DNA of 64,000 bases from Coffea arabica (Eukaryota > Streptophyta > Magnoliopsida > Gentianales > Rubiaceae): positions 10,186,001 through 10,250,000 of the forward strand of contig NC_092312.1 in assembly GCF_036785885.1 (NCBI RefSeq), written 5' to 3'. The position numbers and the translations under genes are program-made. The notes beneath the pieces were generated by a model, which was not told the DNA's origin, ran no database searches, and was given only the letters and a program-made list of their open reading frames with translations. Each line of letters opens with the position of its first letter. The first letter of the stretch is position 1. Below are positions 22,725-34,636 of the stretch, in pieces.

Positions 22725-25065
22725 ATGTGCTGTGATCTTGAAATTGATGTCAATAGCCAGGAGACGTTCCTCGTGGACAAGGTAGAAGTTGTGCCTGAAT
22801 AGCTCTTCCTTTTGCTGTCTCTGCTTTTATTTGTTTTGTCCTGCAAAGGAACGGAATATAAGCATTTCCTGGCGGACAGCGTCTGAAGCTACCTTTTTTA
22901 CCAATTTCCACTCTTTGTAATATAGTTACATCAAGTCCTTGTGCGTCCTTGTGTCTATCATTAACCATTCTTGTTCTGCAATCCTTATTTGCCATTGCCT
23001 CAGTTGTGTCATCTGACTTTTCAGGAAAATCAAATTTAACATGTCTACAGCTTACAAATTGGTAAAGAGTATGTAGCTGCAACATTGCTGAGAGTTAAAA
23101 TTTTGCCTGCAGCATTTCACAGTTTTGTCATTAACTGCAGTCGCCTTATTGCACTTTTTGTTTTTTGCAGCAGTCAATGATTTTCCTTTAAAATTTTTTC
23201 AATATATTCATCTATTTTTGCATGGAACTACGGGTTCACAAAAGTGAATATATGAAGTTTTTAACCATCTCACAATTGCTCACAAATGCAGAACTTCCTT
23301 GCATGTTTTTCCGGTAGATTGAGAAAATTGTTCAGAAAGTTGACAGGCAAGAATGGTAGTCTCAAATTGATATTCCATGATTTTCCTGGCGGAACTGAAG
23401 GTTTTGAACTACTTGCAAAATTTTGCTACAACGGAGGCAGAATTAACATAACTCCCTCCAACATAATTTTATTGCATTCTGCTGGCACTTTTATGGAAAT
23501 GGATACGGATATTCACGGAGCACCCAGTTTGATGAGCCAAACCAAAGAATACTTCAAGAAAATCCACCAATTTGCCTTGCCTGAGCTACTTGAATGTTTG
23601 AAGCAGTTTCAAGATCTGCAGCAAACCATGTACTCTTTAGATATGCTTGAGGAGCTTCTGGATTGTCTGGTGGAAAGGCTTTCCTTGTATTCTCTTATCA
23701 TCCCGTATAGTTCATTGACGGACAGTTTTTGTATACAGTTTTCAGGCGACTTTAGTTGTCAAAGCATAGGCAACTCCAGCTCTCAAGCTTCGACTTGGTG
23801 GTTTGAGGACCTTGAATTCTTGAAAGTTGACTTATTTGAGAAGGTAGTGGAGACAATGATTGCGAAGAAATTGGACAACTACGTTATATGTGCATTCCTC
23901 TTACATTATCAGAAAGTGAAAATTACTGGTGCTTTACGAGCTGAGAAATGTAGAATCACCGAGACTGTCATCAATCTTCTTCATTTGTTGGATAGGAGCC
24001 TTATCTCCGTCAGAGGTCTATTTGACAATCTTCGGTTTTCTTTAGCGTTCAAAGTGAAAAGATGTTCCAAGAAGAAGTTAGAAAGCCTAGTTGGTTCCCT
24101 GCTGGATCAAGCAAAGTTGGATGATTTGTTTTTTCCATCTCCACCTTGCAAATGTTATGCATATGATGTGGATTTGATCCTAAGGTTACAGGAACAATTC
24201 CTGATTGAGAGCAGAGAGCAGTTTCTCGTGAATCGACTCAAGAAAGTTGCCTCTTTGATGGATTTTTACTTAGTTGAAGTTGCCCCTGATCCTCGTCTGG
24301 AACCTTCCAAGTTTGTCACATTAGCTACAGCACTACCCGAATATGCAAGAGACTCTCATGACATGACTTATGAAGCAGTGGATATATATCTCAAGGTATG
24401 ATGACCCTGAACTGCATATTGTGAATTTTGTGAACTTAGATATAAGACTCCAATCAGATTCTACACAATCTTAAACATTGCACAGTCTACTACTTTTGGA
24501 TGATCAGAAAACTCTCCAATTGTTTGCTGTTGCTTTTCTTCTTGCAATTCCAAAATCAATTAACAAACAAAGAAACATTGTTCAGTTTTAAATTCTTCTT
24601 TAACGTTATCTTGCCAACAATGAACTTCTCTTCTCATAGGTCCACAAGAAGCTTTCAGAAGAAGAAAAGATAAAGATTTGTTGTGTCCTGAACTTTGACA
24701 AGCTCTCAGCAAGGTCCTTGATCCACCTAGTTTACAACATGGAGTTTCCAGCTTGTGCAGCAGTCACTGCTTCTGTTTCTCAGCACTCAAAGCTTAGAGA
24801 AATCCCCCGGAAAACAGGCCATCTTGAGGTGCATGAGGATCTCAGGTCGCATCATAGTAGTGCGAAGGGAACTAGTGAGGATGAGGATCAAGTTGTTCGC
24901 ATGACTAAGCTTGAATATCAAACCATAGATAACAGATTCAAAACTTGTACGCCAACAGAGACGTTTAACAGGGAAAAACAGACTAGATCAACATACATAA
25001 AGAAATTGAGTTCAATATTTCCAACCAATCTGGACTCCATCCTTGACAGGAAGCTACTTCATTAA
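22725..25065 (+). CDS. BTB/POZ-NPH3 domain protein
   Basis: Three exons: 22725-22781, 23292-24395, 24640-25065; GT-AG introns, both phase 0; 528 residues. The start is the only ATG in frame before the BTB domain. The N-terminus MCCDLEIDVNSQETFLVDK opens the BTB fold directly, continuing with FSGRLRKLFRKLTGK, IFHDFPGGTEGFELLAKFCY and ITPSNIILLHSAGTFMEM (to about residue 100). The NPH3 domain follows, ending in YEAVDIYLKVHKKLSEEEK, a variant of the family YDAVDIYLK signature. NPH3-type proteins act as substrate adaptors for CUL3 ubiquitin ligases in auxin and phototropin signalling; the partner here is unknown. The short N-terminus resembles the Arabidopsis At3g22104 type. The Asp-rich tail after residue 440 is variable in the family. 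Confidence 0.92.
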
Positions 25066-26631
25066 AGTTTTCTCGAACATCTCCGAACATGTTGTATAGT
25101 TTGTGACAGAATGTCGATTGCGATGAGAAAAGTCATTCTTTTTGTGTTCTTTTCTTTTCCGGCAAAGGTTAAAACTGTGATAACATAGTGTGGAAAGCTC
25201 TGTTTCTTCCATTCAAAATATTAGGAGAAAATGCGATGAGGATCTGGGAAAAAAAAAATCCTTGCAATGTAAAATACGTTTCTATAGTCTGTATCTTGAG
25301 TTGCAGTACTTACCATAGTTGATTCTGCATTTCTGCTGAATTTAAGCAGTTTATCAAAGAAGCTACTGAATCCATGGCAATTGAGACAAAGCCATAAAAA
25401 AGACGTATAGATTAGTCCACTAGAGTAGGTCTAGTTACTTCGATTACATTATAGTAGCAAACACAAAATTCCAATGAAAATGTCAATGCCTAGTCTTCTC
25501 AGACTTGGTTTTCAGCAGTTTGTAGAAGTCAAGTGCTGGACCTGCTGGTGGTTATGAGTAATGACAAAAGGCACGAAAATTGTTATCTTCACAGAAGCAT
25601 CGAACCCACTTTTCAAATATCAAAGTCTACACCAAAATCGAGGATTCGTGGCAAATGAAGCTGCAATTCAAAATGGCGCAACTACATTGAAATATAGTAG
25701 AAAACCAATGCTTCAACAATAAAGATGATGATCTTTGTCCATTGCCTTTTTCAAGAATCTGAAATGTGCATTAATAGAATCAATGGATGTTTCTAAAGAA
25801 TATTTGTACTGAAGATTGAGCCAAGTCTACCACTAAAAAACACACTATGACAGCGATTAATGCGGCAAACAATTTGCACATTGAGGGCCATGCTAAGACG
25901 CATAGGAACAGAAATCAGTACCATTCATCAAAAAGAGAAAAAAAAAAAAAAAAAAGATACTGCACTTTATTTGAATGATAGCACTGATCTAGTCATCTGG
26001 GTAATTCAACTCCAGTTCATTTCTGCTAAAAAGGGCAGAAGTTGTGAAGACAAACAAAGACATTACTAATTCAATTCTGAACCAACATGTGTTTGAAAAG
26101 CCATCTTGATGAACCAAGACAGTTGAATTACACCCAAAATTGAGTCCAAACTGAAACTACTTTTCATTAGATCTGCTTCCTAATGTAATGTGGTAAGTGA
26201 ATAGCATGGATCTCTTCCTAACAAGTTGATTTGATGCTAATAGTTAGCTGCAAACTGTAAAGTGAATTTCTAGTAGCAGTACAAAGTTCAAGGACTCTCA
26301 AGTAGACTGATTAGTTAGCAACCTCGAAGGTTGAAACAACCAACTACTAGTCTATTGCAGTAATATCTTAGGAAGAAAGGAAGGACAAACATTTTCGGGA
26401 ACAGTAATTGTCTTTTTAGGCTTCCAATTTTGTTGAAATCTGGGTGCATTAATGAGTCAACGAAGTGAACAGCCTTTTCCCGATGCTTCTTTAAAACCAA
26501 TGTGATGCCTAGGCATTTTTGCATTAATCTCTAGGAATCTTTTCTTCTAGAGTAAATTAAATACAACCTTAATCTTTTCTGGCAGTACGAATTTTATTTT
26601 GTTCAAGATGCTGGCAATATATATATATATA
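25066..26631. other. 3' flank and intergenic DNA, nothing assigned
   Basis: The first part is the probable 3' UTR of the NPH3 gene. The rest is AT-rich DNA with A-runs at about 25246-25255 and 25936-25955. No exon, RNA gene or clear transposon end was seen. Confidence 0.45.
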
Positions 26632-26960
26632 CTCCCTCCGTCCCACTTTAATAGTCTGGTTTCTTTTTTCACACAATTTAAGAAAAAGTAGTTAACTTTG
26701 TTGGAAAAGTAAATTTAGATTACTATTTTTCTAAAATACTCTCACATTAAATATGGTACAACTTTATGGGAACTTGAATTGATGGTAAAAAAAGAATCAA
26801 CTCTCATTAAATGGGGTAGATTTATAGTAACAACTACTTACATTGAATAAGGGTATTTTAGAAAAATTAAAATACAACTACATTCTTTAATTGGAAAGTG
26901 AACTACAATTTGGTACAGATGAAAAAGGAATATAGGACTATCAAAGTGGGACGGAGGGAG
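26632..26960. mobile_element. Stowaway-like MITE (copy 1, intact)
   Basis: Ends CTCCCTCCGTCCCACTTTAA and GACTATCAAAGTGGGACGG...GAGGGAG are inverted repeats, flanked by TA on both sides, as in Tc1/mariner-derived Stowaway elements. Length is 329 bp. The interior is almost the same as the copy at 42316-42627. Confidence 0.85.
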
Positions 26961-28828
26961 TATAAAAGATGTTCTTTACTGCATTAATCGAGACAAGGAA
27001 ACATGAGGTTAACTAATGTATGCAACTAAGCTTGTTTGGATTGCCATTTTCCACCGAAAAATGGCTTTGTTTTCCGTGAACACATTTCTCTATCACCTTT
27101 TTACCTCACATACATCAAATCGCTACAGTAATTTTCTAACGAAAAATCCATGGAAAATGCAATCCAAACGCAACCTTAGACTTTCCATGAGAAAGAACTT
27201 TTGGAAATTTTGGCTCGCAAAAAATGAAATTTCATTCCATTTATATAGTTTCCTTTAAAGGACTTGAATATTCTCTCCGTACTTCTTTTCGATTGGCTTT
27301 CAGAAAAATAACAAAACCAATAAAATAGTGGTTGGTGATGTTAAAAAAAAGCTAGTACAACATTTAAACAGATGGATTTTGTTAGAAAATTAAGTATTAG
27401 CAGGGCAAATTAGGTGAAGTTAAGTCAAGGAGGGCAGCAATAATTGGAAGTCAAAGTAATTTATTAGTCGTTAAAGTTGATATTTCAAATCTTAAAAATC
27501 TTGAATTCAATTTTCCTACCTATTTTCCACTTTTTAAATTCCACCCCTCCTTACTAGATGACAAAATTAATATGGAACATGTTTGTTGTTAGTGTATATA
27601 TATAAACAACTGTTCATACAAAAAATATTTATGAATGTTTCGTACAAATGAAATACGCTCTGAAATAAAATTTTGCTTGCAAGCATCTCTTTTACGAAAA
27701 GGACTTGTGATAGTACACCCAAGTTGTCAAATCCGAATTCAGGTCACATACATTTGTGTGCTGATATATAATTAGATACATTTACTATGCATTCAATGGG
27801 GGAAAGGAACAATACCAAGATGCTAGCAGTGGTTGTGGTTCTCAATCGTCATCATTGCACAAACAAACCAGCAACGATCTAAAGTGTGAAACCCAACATG
27901 CCTGAAGCCCAAGTCATATTGGGCCTATTTGAAAGAAATAAAGACCAACTTCATCTGTGGCACTTACCATGCAGTCATTTTCTAGACATAGTCCAACAAG
28001 TTTGTTTGGAGGAACACAAACTTTGTCAATTGGACTTTTCGAGCTGGATTTTGCCAACTTCAAACTCAAGCATCACTCACAAATCATTAGCAATTTTTGA
28101 GTTTCAGGCTTTAGGATTTTAAGCTCAAATTAAAAGGTTCAAACTCACCCACATTATTATGTGAGTTTTGGGTTCAAAATGGTTTTGGCCCAATGTCATA
28201 ATGAAATAAATAATATATATTTATAATTATGAATTATCAGACTTTTTTGGATTGAATGAGTCGAGTTTGGGCTAATTCGATCCTATTGACAACCCTAATT
28301 TAGACAGAAGTATTTTTTAAAAAACCTGATCTACTGTATCATTTTAAAACACACACAAGTTCTAAAAGGGCAAAAACAAAAAAGAAATATGTCAAATGAT
28401 GTACCAATGACTAAGGCGGATATAGCCATTGGGCGCAAGGAAAGTCTCCGAGAGTTATTCCGTGCAAGTTGGAGGATGAGAAAATTATTTTTTTTATTTG
28501 GGAAAAAATAGGGTGTTTTTGCCTTTTGGATAAACACTGATTTTTTAACCTCTAAAATAACTTCAGTAAGCTACCGTAAATTTAGAAAAATGCCAAAAAA
28601 ATAACCCACAAACATAGGAAAAAAAAAAAAAACTTCCAAACGATGGAAGCAAACCTTAGCCCTTTTTTTGGACAAACTTTACTTAAAAGAGATTAAAAAA
28701 TGTCTTGGTGCATAGATTCATAAATAGCTTGTATCCTATACTCAATAAGAGAGGTTGATTAGCTCTTCTTTCTCCCGGTGATTGTGTACTATTTTCTTCT
28801 ATAAAAATATAAAAAAAATTCTTCTAAA
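26961..28828. other. Intergenic DNA with a truncated hAT end
   Basis: No exon is supported. About 28060-28301 ends in TATTGACAACCCTA and contains GGGTTCAAAATGG and GAGTCGAGTTTGGGC blocks like those of the hAT element at 33770-34243, so it is a related but truncated copy. The rest is AT-rich and unassigned. Confidence 0.45.
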
Positions 28829-29031
28829 TGTAGAAGAGAGGTGAGGAAGAAGAGAGGCTTGCATATAATGTTTTCCCCTACCTTTCCTAGCGATTGCCTT
28901 AGTATTTAAACACAAAATACAGCCTAGAGGATGTGTTCTGTTACAACAGATATACCTATCGGAGACTAATTCTAAGCAGAACTAACTACCAGAAATCTAG
29001 GAGACAGAGCATCGGTTATGTTATCTTTTCA
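28829..29031 (-). repeat. 3' LTR of the copia element
   Basis: 203 bp, TG...CA bounded, same as 33188-33390 on reading. The last codons and the stop of the gag-pol frame (29016-29031) lie inside it. Confidence 0.93.
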
Positions 29032-32000
29032 TCCCCCCGCAAGATGGACGGTGGTGGAGTGAGTCCAATCTTGTTCAAAACCATGGTGAATTGTTGGCGA
29101 GACAGGGGCTTGGTGAGGACATCGGCAAGCTGATCAGAAGCTGAGACATAAGAGACTCTGAGGAGACCGTTTTGTACTTGTTCACGAATGAAATGATAGT
29201 CTAAGGCAACATGCTTCATACGCGAGTGAAAAACTGGATTGGCACAGAGGTTTGTGGCTCCAACATTGTCACAATAAATCACCGGTTGATGGGGAATAGA
29301 AATGCCAAGTTCAGTGAGGAGAGAACAAATCCATCGGAGTTCAGCGGCCGTGGCAGCAACTGATCGATACTCAGCTTCGGTTGAAGAGCGGGCAACAGTT
29401 CTTTGTTTCTTGGAGCTCCAAGATACAGGATTATGGCCGAGATAAACAATGTAAGCACTGGTGGAAGTAAAATCATCCTTGTTGCCGGCCCAGTCAGCAT
29501 CGGAGAAAGCATGAAGAGTAAGAGATGACTTACGACGAAGTGTTATGCCATGATCTAACGTGCCACAGAGATAGCGAAGTAAGCGTTTGACAGCCGTCCA
29601 ATGTTCATTCGTTGGTTGATGCATGAATTGAGAAAGTTTATTGACGGTGTAAGTGATGTCTGGACGGGTCAAGGAGAGGTACTGAAGACTTCCAACAATG
29701 GTGCGATACTCTGTAGGATTAGATAAGGGAGTACCAGCATGCAAGGTAAGAGGCGGACTTGTTGCTAGAGGTGTAGTGGCTGGTTTTGCCTCAGTCATCC
29801 GAGTTTTTTGAAGAAGATCAACAATATACCTTCGTTGACTAAGAAACAGACCATCGTCATGGGGAAGCGTTTCAACACCCAGGAAGTAGTGTAAGTCCCC
29901 AAGATCCTTTAAGGAGAAGCGCATAGAGAGTTGCTGAAGAAACTGATGTACAGCTTGAGCTGTGTTTCCAGTAACAATGATATCATCAACGTAAACAAGA
30001 AGATAAAGAATAACTCCTTGAGTGTTGAATATGAATAGAGAGGTATCTGCCGTGGAGTTATGAAAGCCTGAAGTGAGCAGAAATTGGCGTAATTCATGAT
30101 ACCAGGCGCGTGGAGCCTGTTTGAGGCCGTAGATGGCCTTGCGAAGCCTGCAGACATGGTGAGGATGATCACGGTCAATGAAGCCTGGAGGTTGAGACAT
30201 AAACACCACTTCTGAAAGTGTGCCTTGAAGAAAGGCATTGTTGACATCCAGTTGGCGAAGTGACCAGCCTTGACTTATCGCAAGGCTAAGAACCAGACGC
30301 ACAGTGGTTGGTTTGATGACAGGACTGAAGGTCTCGGTGAAATCAACCCCTGGGCGTTGATGAAAACCTTTGGCCACCAGACGCGCTTTGTACCTGTCAA
30401 CAGAGCCATCAGGTAAGTACTTGATGCGAAAAATCCATTTACACCCTACCAAATTTTGGGTAGGATGAGATGGAACAAGTTCCCACGTGCCATTACGAAG
30501 AAGAGCATCAAATTCTGTGGACATGGCTTGCCGCCATTGAGGATCTTTCAATGCTTGATTGACGGTGGTGGGCACAAGGGTGGGATGGTGGAGTTCAGCA
30601 TTGAGGTTGAGTTTTTGAATGGGTTTGTGAATGTTGTGTTTGGACCGAGTAATTATGCCTTGAGGAGATGAGGGCGTCGGGTTGGTGGTTGTGGATATAG
30701 TTGCAGCTGGAGTAGGAGGGGAGGAGATGGGTGGTAATCCAGAACTGGATGCGGGTTGCGACGATAAAGGTTGTCCTTGGGGTTGAGAGGTTGTTGGGAC
30801 GGAGGGGGACACAGAAGGAATGACAGGTAAAGTCATAGAACACCATTCGGATGTGGTGGAGGAGGTGACCCGAGGGAGGGTAAGATTAGAGTTGGCAAAG
30901 GGAAACACAGACTCAACAAAACGGACATGACGAGAGGTGTACAATCGGTTGGAGGATATATCAAGACAGAGATAAGCACTTTGAGTAGAGGAACATCCAA
31001 CCAAGAGACAAGGAGTTGATTTGGGTTCAAGTTTGTGAGAGGTGTAAGGACGGAGCCAGGGATAGCAGAGGCAGCCAAAACTTCGAAGTTTATTGTAGTT
31101 AGGGACAGTGCCAAAAAGTTTAAGGAATGGAGACTCATTGTTGAGAGTAGGTGTCGAGAGACGATTTATAAGATATACGGCTGTGGAAAAGGCAAAGGAC
31201 CAATAGGCCAGAGGCATAGATGCGTGAGAAAGGAGAGAAAGTCCAGTTTCAACAATATGACGATGGCGACGTTCAGAATAGCCATTGTGTTCAGGAGTAT
31301 GAGGAGGAGAGGTGAGATGAGAGATGCCATTGATTGTTAGGAAGGAAGAGAGGGCCTGATATTCGCCACCATTATCAGAGTAAAGCGTTTTGATTTCACA
31401 GTTGAAGAATTTTTCAACCAAGGCCTTGAAGGAAATGAAAACATTACGAGCATCAGATTTGCGTTTCAGCGGATACAGCCACATATATTTTGTGAAATGA
31501 TCAACAAAGAGAATATAATATTTAAAGTTGTCAATGGAGTACACAGGTGAAGTCCAAACATCCGTGAAGACAATTTCAAGTGGAGAAGAAGTGAACAAGG
31601 TAGACACAGAGAAAGGTAATTTGTGACTCTTATTACAATGACAAGAATTGCAATGAGAGTTGAGAGAGGAAGAATTTGAGACATCCAGATTGAATGATGA
31701 GACCATGTGTTTGAGTGTCGGTAGTGATGGGTGACCAAGTCGGTGATGCCAGGCAGGGTATGTGGTCTTTGTTGTGGAGAAAGCAAGCAATGGTGATGAA
31801 GCCGAGGAGATGGGCCACTCATAGACACCATTTTTAGTTTGGCCTTGGAAGAGCATGGCTTTCGATTGAAGGTCCTTCACAAAGAAAGATGATGGTAAGA
31901 ATTCAATAGAGGCATTATTTGATTTGCAGAACTGAGAAATGGAAATTAAATTACGTTTCATGGTTGGAGCACAAAGGACATTAGAAAGAGTGAAAGAGTG

Positions 32001-33137
32001 AGAAGAAGTAGGCAGAGAAGTTGAACCCGTGTGTGTGATAGGAATGCCAGAGCCATCTCCAATCATGATTTCATCTGGACCAGTATAGGGGTTGTGAAAG
32101 GAGAGGTTTTGAAGGTCAGTTGTAATGTGATGCGTAGCACCACTGTCCAATAGCCAAGGATCATGTGATGGGGAGTTTGAGGTAGCAACATGAGCTTGAG
32201 CTTGCCAAGGAGGGGGTGCACGAAGTGGCGGTGAACTGACAGCGCGTGATGGTGGTGAAGCATGAGGAAATTGTTGGCGGAAGAGAGTGCACTGAGGGAC
32301 CACATGACCTTGACCACGGCACCACTGGCATTTGCCCAGAAATGGACGCATTGGTCGGTTGTAGTGGCTGGGAGCGGACTGCAAGGTTGGAGGACGAGCA
32401 GGCCATGGTGGGTGATTGCCCGGTGACCGCTGATTTGAGCGTTGTGTGTGTGTGAGGTGGGCAGAGGCTGGAAAACCTGGTGAGGAATTGCGCAAGGACA
32501 GCTCTTTGTTGATGAGTTTTTCATGGAGTTCATCAAAGGTGATGACCGTGTCGCGGCTGTTGACTGCATCAATGACAGATTGGAATGTGTCATCAAGGCC
32601 GTCCAAGACTTTCTCAATTAAGTCTTCATGATCAAGTGGTTTTCCAAGGGTGGCAAGTTCATCAGCTTTGGTCTTGATGGCTTGCATGTAATCGGTAACA
32701 GATTGTGATCCTTTGGAGATGTTCTTCAGGTTGTCCTTGATTTGTTTGATATGTCCACGAGAGGGACGAGCATAGGTGTTGGCGAGGGCTTTCCAAGCAT
32801 CATGAGATGTTTTTGACTGAGCAATGAGCGGAACAAGGTTGGGTGACATCGTGCCCACCAGCGCGCCAAACAAAAGCTTGTCTTGTCTCAGCCATGTCTG
32901 ATATGCCGGATTGGGGGAAGCTGCATTGTTGGCAGTGATGGTGGCAGGAGGAGACGGCTGCGAACCGTCAATGAATTTGTGCAGGTCATAACCTATGAGG
33001 ATGGCTTCGATCTGAGTTTTCCAAGAGAGATAATTTGTGGAGGTAAGTTTGATGGAGTTGTGGATGGTGATCAAGGTTAGAGGACTGTTTGGGTCATGAG
33101 TATTTGGGAGAACAACCTGAGTATTTCCAGTTGCCAT
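29016..33137 (-). CDS. Ty1/copia gag-pol polyprotein, uninterrupted
   Basis: One open frame of 1373 residues from the ATG at 33137. Gag comes first, with the zinc knuckle CQWCRGQGHVVPQC at 270-283. Next are the aspartic protease motif DSGA (331-334) and the integrase, with the HHCC finger (H464, H469, C496, C499) and catalytic D526, D588 and E622. Reverse transcriptase carries YVDD near 1047, and RNase H has DADWAG near 1211 and SSTEAEYRS after it. This order, integrase before reverse transcriptase, defines Ty1/copia. No stop or frameshift breaks it. Unusually, the C-terminus (LRGDEKIT) is encoded across the polypurine tract and 16 bases into the 3' LTR. Open frames on the other strand and in other frames here are shadows. 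Confidence 0.95.
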   Translation of the reverse strand: MATGNTQVVLPNTHDPNSPLTLITIHNSIKLTSTNYLSWKTQIEAILIGYDLHKFIDGSQPSPPATITANNAASPNPAYQTWLRQDKLLFGALVGTMSPNLVPLIAQSKTSHDAWKALANTYARPSRGHIKQIKDNLKNISKGSQSVTDYMQAIKTKADELATLGKPLDHEDLIEKVLDGLDDTFQSVIDAVNSRDTVITFDELHEKLINKELSLRNSSPGFPASAHLTHTQRSNQRSPGNHPPWPARPPTLQSAPSHYNRPMRPFLGKCQWCRGQGHVVPQCTLFRQQFPHASPPSRAVSSPPLRAPPPWQAQAHVATSNSPSHDPWLLDSGATHHITTDLQNLSFHNPYTGPDEIMIGDGSGIPITHTGSTSLPTSSHSFTLSNVLCAPTMKRNLISISQFCKSNNASIEFLPSSFFVKDLQSKAMLFQGQTKNGVYEWPISSASSPLLAFSTTKTTYPAWHHRLGHPSLPTLKHMVSSFNLDVSNSSSLNSHCNSCHCNKSHKLPFSVSTLFTSSPLEIVFTDVWTSPVYSIDNFKYYILFVDHFTKYMWLYPLKRKSDARNVFISFKALVEKFFNCEIKTLYSDNGGEYQALSSFLTINGISHLTSPPHTPEHNGYSERRHRHIVETGLSLLSHASMPLAYWSFAFSTAVYLINRLSTPTLNNESPFLKLFGTVPNYNKLRSFGCLCYPWLRPYTSHKLEPKSTPCLLVGCSSTQSAYLCLDISSNRLYTSRHVRFVESVFPFANSNLTLPRVTSSTTSEWCSMTLPVIPSVSPSVPTTSQPQGQPLSSQPASSSGLPPISSPPTPAATISTTTNPTPSSPQGIITRSKHNIHKPIQKLNLNAELHHPTLVPTTVNQALKDPQWRQAMSTEFDALLRNGTWELVPSHPTQNLVGCKWIFRIKYLPDGSVDRYKARLVAKGFHQRPGVDFTETFSPVIKPTTVRLVLSLAISQGWSLRQLDVNNAFLQGTLSEVVFMSQPPGFIDRDHPHHVCRLRKAIYGLKQAPRAWYHELRQFLLTSGFHNSTADTSLFIFNTQGVILYLLVYVDDIIVTGNTAQAVHQFLQQLSMRFSLKDLGDLHYFLGVETLPHDDGLFLSQRRYIVDLLQKTRMTEAKPATTPLATSPPLTLHAGTPLSNPTEYRTIVGSLQYLSLTRPDITYTVNKLSQFMHQPTNEHWTAVKRLLRYLCGTLDHGITLRRKSSLTLHAFSDADWAGNKDDFTSTSAYIVYLGHNPVSWSSKKQRTVARSSTEAEYRSVAATAAELRWICSLLTELGISIPHQPVIYCDNVGATNLCANPVFHSRMKHVALDYHFIREQVQNGLLRVSYVSASDQLADVLTKPLSRQQFTMVLNKIGLTPPPSILRGDEKIT

Positions 33138-33175
33138 GGATGTTGCAGATCAGAACCTAATCTCGTATGAGATAG

Positions 33176-33187
33176 GCTCTGATACCA
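33176..33187 (-). other. Primer-binding site for initiator tRNA-Met
   Basis: On the minus strand this reads TGGTATCAGAGC, the standard plant copia primer-binding sequence, directly beside the LTR. Confidence 0.9.
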
Positions 33188-33390
33188 TGTAGAAGAGAGG
33201 TGAGGAAGAAGAGAGGCTTGCATATAATGTTTTCCCCTACCTTTCCTAGCGATTGCCTTAGTATTTAAACACAAAATACAGCCTAGAGGATGTGTTCTGT
33301 TACAACAGATATACCTATCGGAGACTAATTCTAAGCAGAACTAACTACCAGAAATCTAGGAGACAGAGCATCGGTTATGTTATCTTTTCA
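33188..33390 (-). repeat. 5' LTR of the copia element
   Basis: 203 bp. It should contain the element's promoter; on the minus strand GTTTAAATACTAAGG is AT-rich, but I see no canonical TATAAA. The target duplication CTAAA follows at 33391-33395. Confidence 0.93.
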
Positions 33391-33468
33391 CTAAACTTCT
33401 TTTTTCCAAATTTTCTTCAGAATTTTTGGCTTTGCAGCTTAGATACCAGTTGATTGAAATAAATAAAT

Positions 33469-34447
33469 GGATTAATTTCACTTTACACTTCCAAATTTAT
33501 ACCACCTTTTCACTTTATACCTTAACATCTTTTTTTAAACACTTTACACCCCAAACTCTCAATTTTGGATTTTTCGCACCCTAATCCATTTAACATCAAT
33601 GATGATATGCTAAAAATGGTAAAATGAACCAAGATATCACTACTAGAACAAAAGGATATGTTATCGTTAATTTATACTATCTTTTATATTGTTAATTTGT
33701 TAACAATTTTATAATTGCGACCATACAAATCAATGATAATGTTTACAAAGTAGTCAAAATGGGTCAACTAGAGGTGTTAATTGGGTTTTAGCACCCAAAC
33801 TCGACTCATAGATTATATGAATTTTTGGGTTTGGGGTTTTAAGGCTTCGGGCTCTCATATTAAAAGGATCAAATTTAGTTCACAATATTATTTGAGTTTC
33901 GAGCTCAAATTGGATTTGGCCTAAACTCATGATCAAATATATAATTATATGTAATATATTTTTATAATTATTAATTAATATATAAAATTATTAATTTTCT
34001 ATATATTAATATATAAATTATAGAAATTATTATATATATTTTACATATATAATTATACTCATATGTGGGCCAAATTTTAACTGTGTTTGACTCTATTTTG
34101 ACCCAAACTCGACTCATACTTAGTTCAAGCCTAATATTTAGGTCCAACTTCTATCTAATCCAATTAAAACTCAAGTTAGTGAACTTTTTTTTATTGCTAA
34201 ACAGGTCGAGTTCAGACTGATCCGACCCCATTGACAGTTTTAAGGTCAACTAATTATAGATAAAACAAAATGATGCATTGTCATTAGTTTGCATAGTCCT
34301 CTATCTTGTTAATTTTGCTAGCATTATCATTGATTGGACTTAATAAGACAAACTTGAGACCTTAAAGTGCAAAGTGTTCAAAATTAAAATTTAGGGCCTA
34401 AAGTGAAAATGTGATATAAGTTTGAGGGTGGAAAGTGGAGTTAATCC
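33469..34447. mobile_element. Mutator-type element next to the FYVE gene promoter
   Basis: Ends GGATTAATTTCACTTTACAC and, in reverse complement, GGATTAACTCCACTTTCCAC are inverted repeats that go on inwards (TTTTCACTTTA in both arms). TAAATAAAT flanks both ends (33460-33468 and 34448-34456), a 9-bp target duplication, though it lies in a simple TAAA repeat. There is no coding capacity. A hAT element is nested inside. The right end lies 190 bases before the FYVE gene ATG. Confidence 0.75.
33770..34243. mobile_element. hAT-type element nested in the Mutator-type element
   Basis: Perfect 8-bp target duplication GGTCAACT at 33762-33769 and 34244-34251. The left end AGAGGTGTTAATTGGG and right end CCCATTGACAGTTTTAA are imperfect inverted repeats with hAT-like sequence. 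The core is AT-rich without a frame. Confidence 0.8.
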
Positions 34448-34636
34448 TAAATAAATAAATTGTTAAATAAGGGGAAAGGCAAAACAGGGAAGTGGAATTA
34501 ATAAAGAAGAAAAGAAAAAGTATTGCCAAAAGACGAAGAAGCTTCAAAGAAGCCAAGAAAAGAGCAGCTGATCTTCATTTTAAGTTCGTTCAATCAGAAA
34601 TCTCCATTCAAGAGTCGAAGAAAGAAATCTAAGAAG

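Larger units (their letters stand above)
28829..33390 (-). mobile_element. Complete Ty1/copia LTR retrotransposon
   Basis: Two LTRs of 203 bp (28829-29031 and 33188-33390) start TGTAGAAG and end TTTTCA; reading them side by side I found no difference. The flanks carry CTAAA at 28824-28828 and 33391-33395, a 5-bp target duplication. In element orientation the primer-binding site TGGTATCAGAGC (33187-33176) abuts the 5' LTR and fits initiator tRNA-Met. The polypurine tract GCGGGGGGA (29040-29032) abuts the 3' LTR. Together with one open gag-pol frame these mark a young and perhaps autonomous copy. Size and short LTRs fit the Ale/Retrofit-type lineage, which I infer only from length and layout. 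Confidence 0.95.

Noticed and set aside
30456..31340. Plus-strand open frames inside the copia element
   Set aside because: They lie opposite the intact gag-pol frame and have no independent support.
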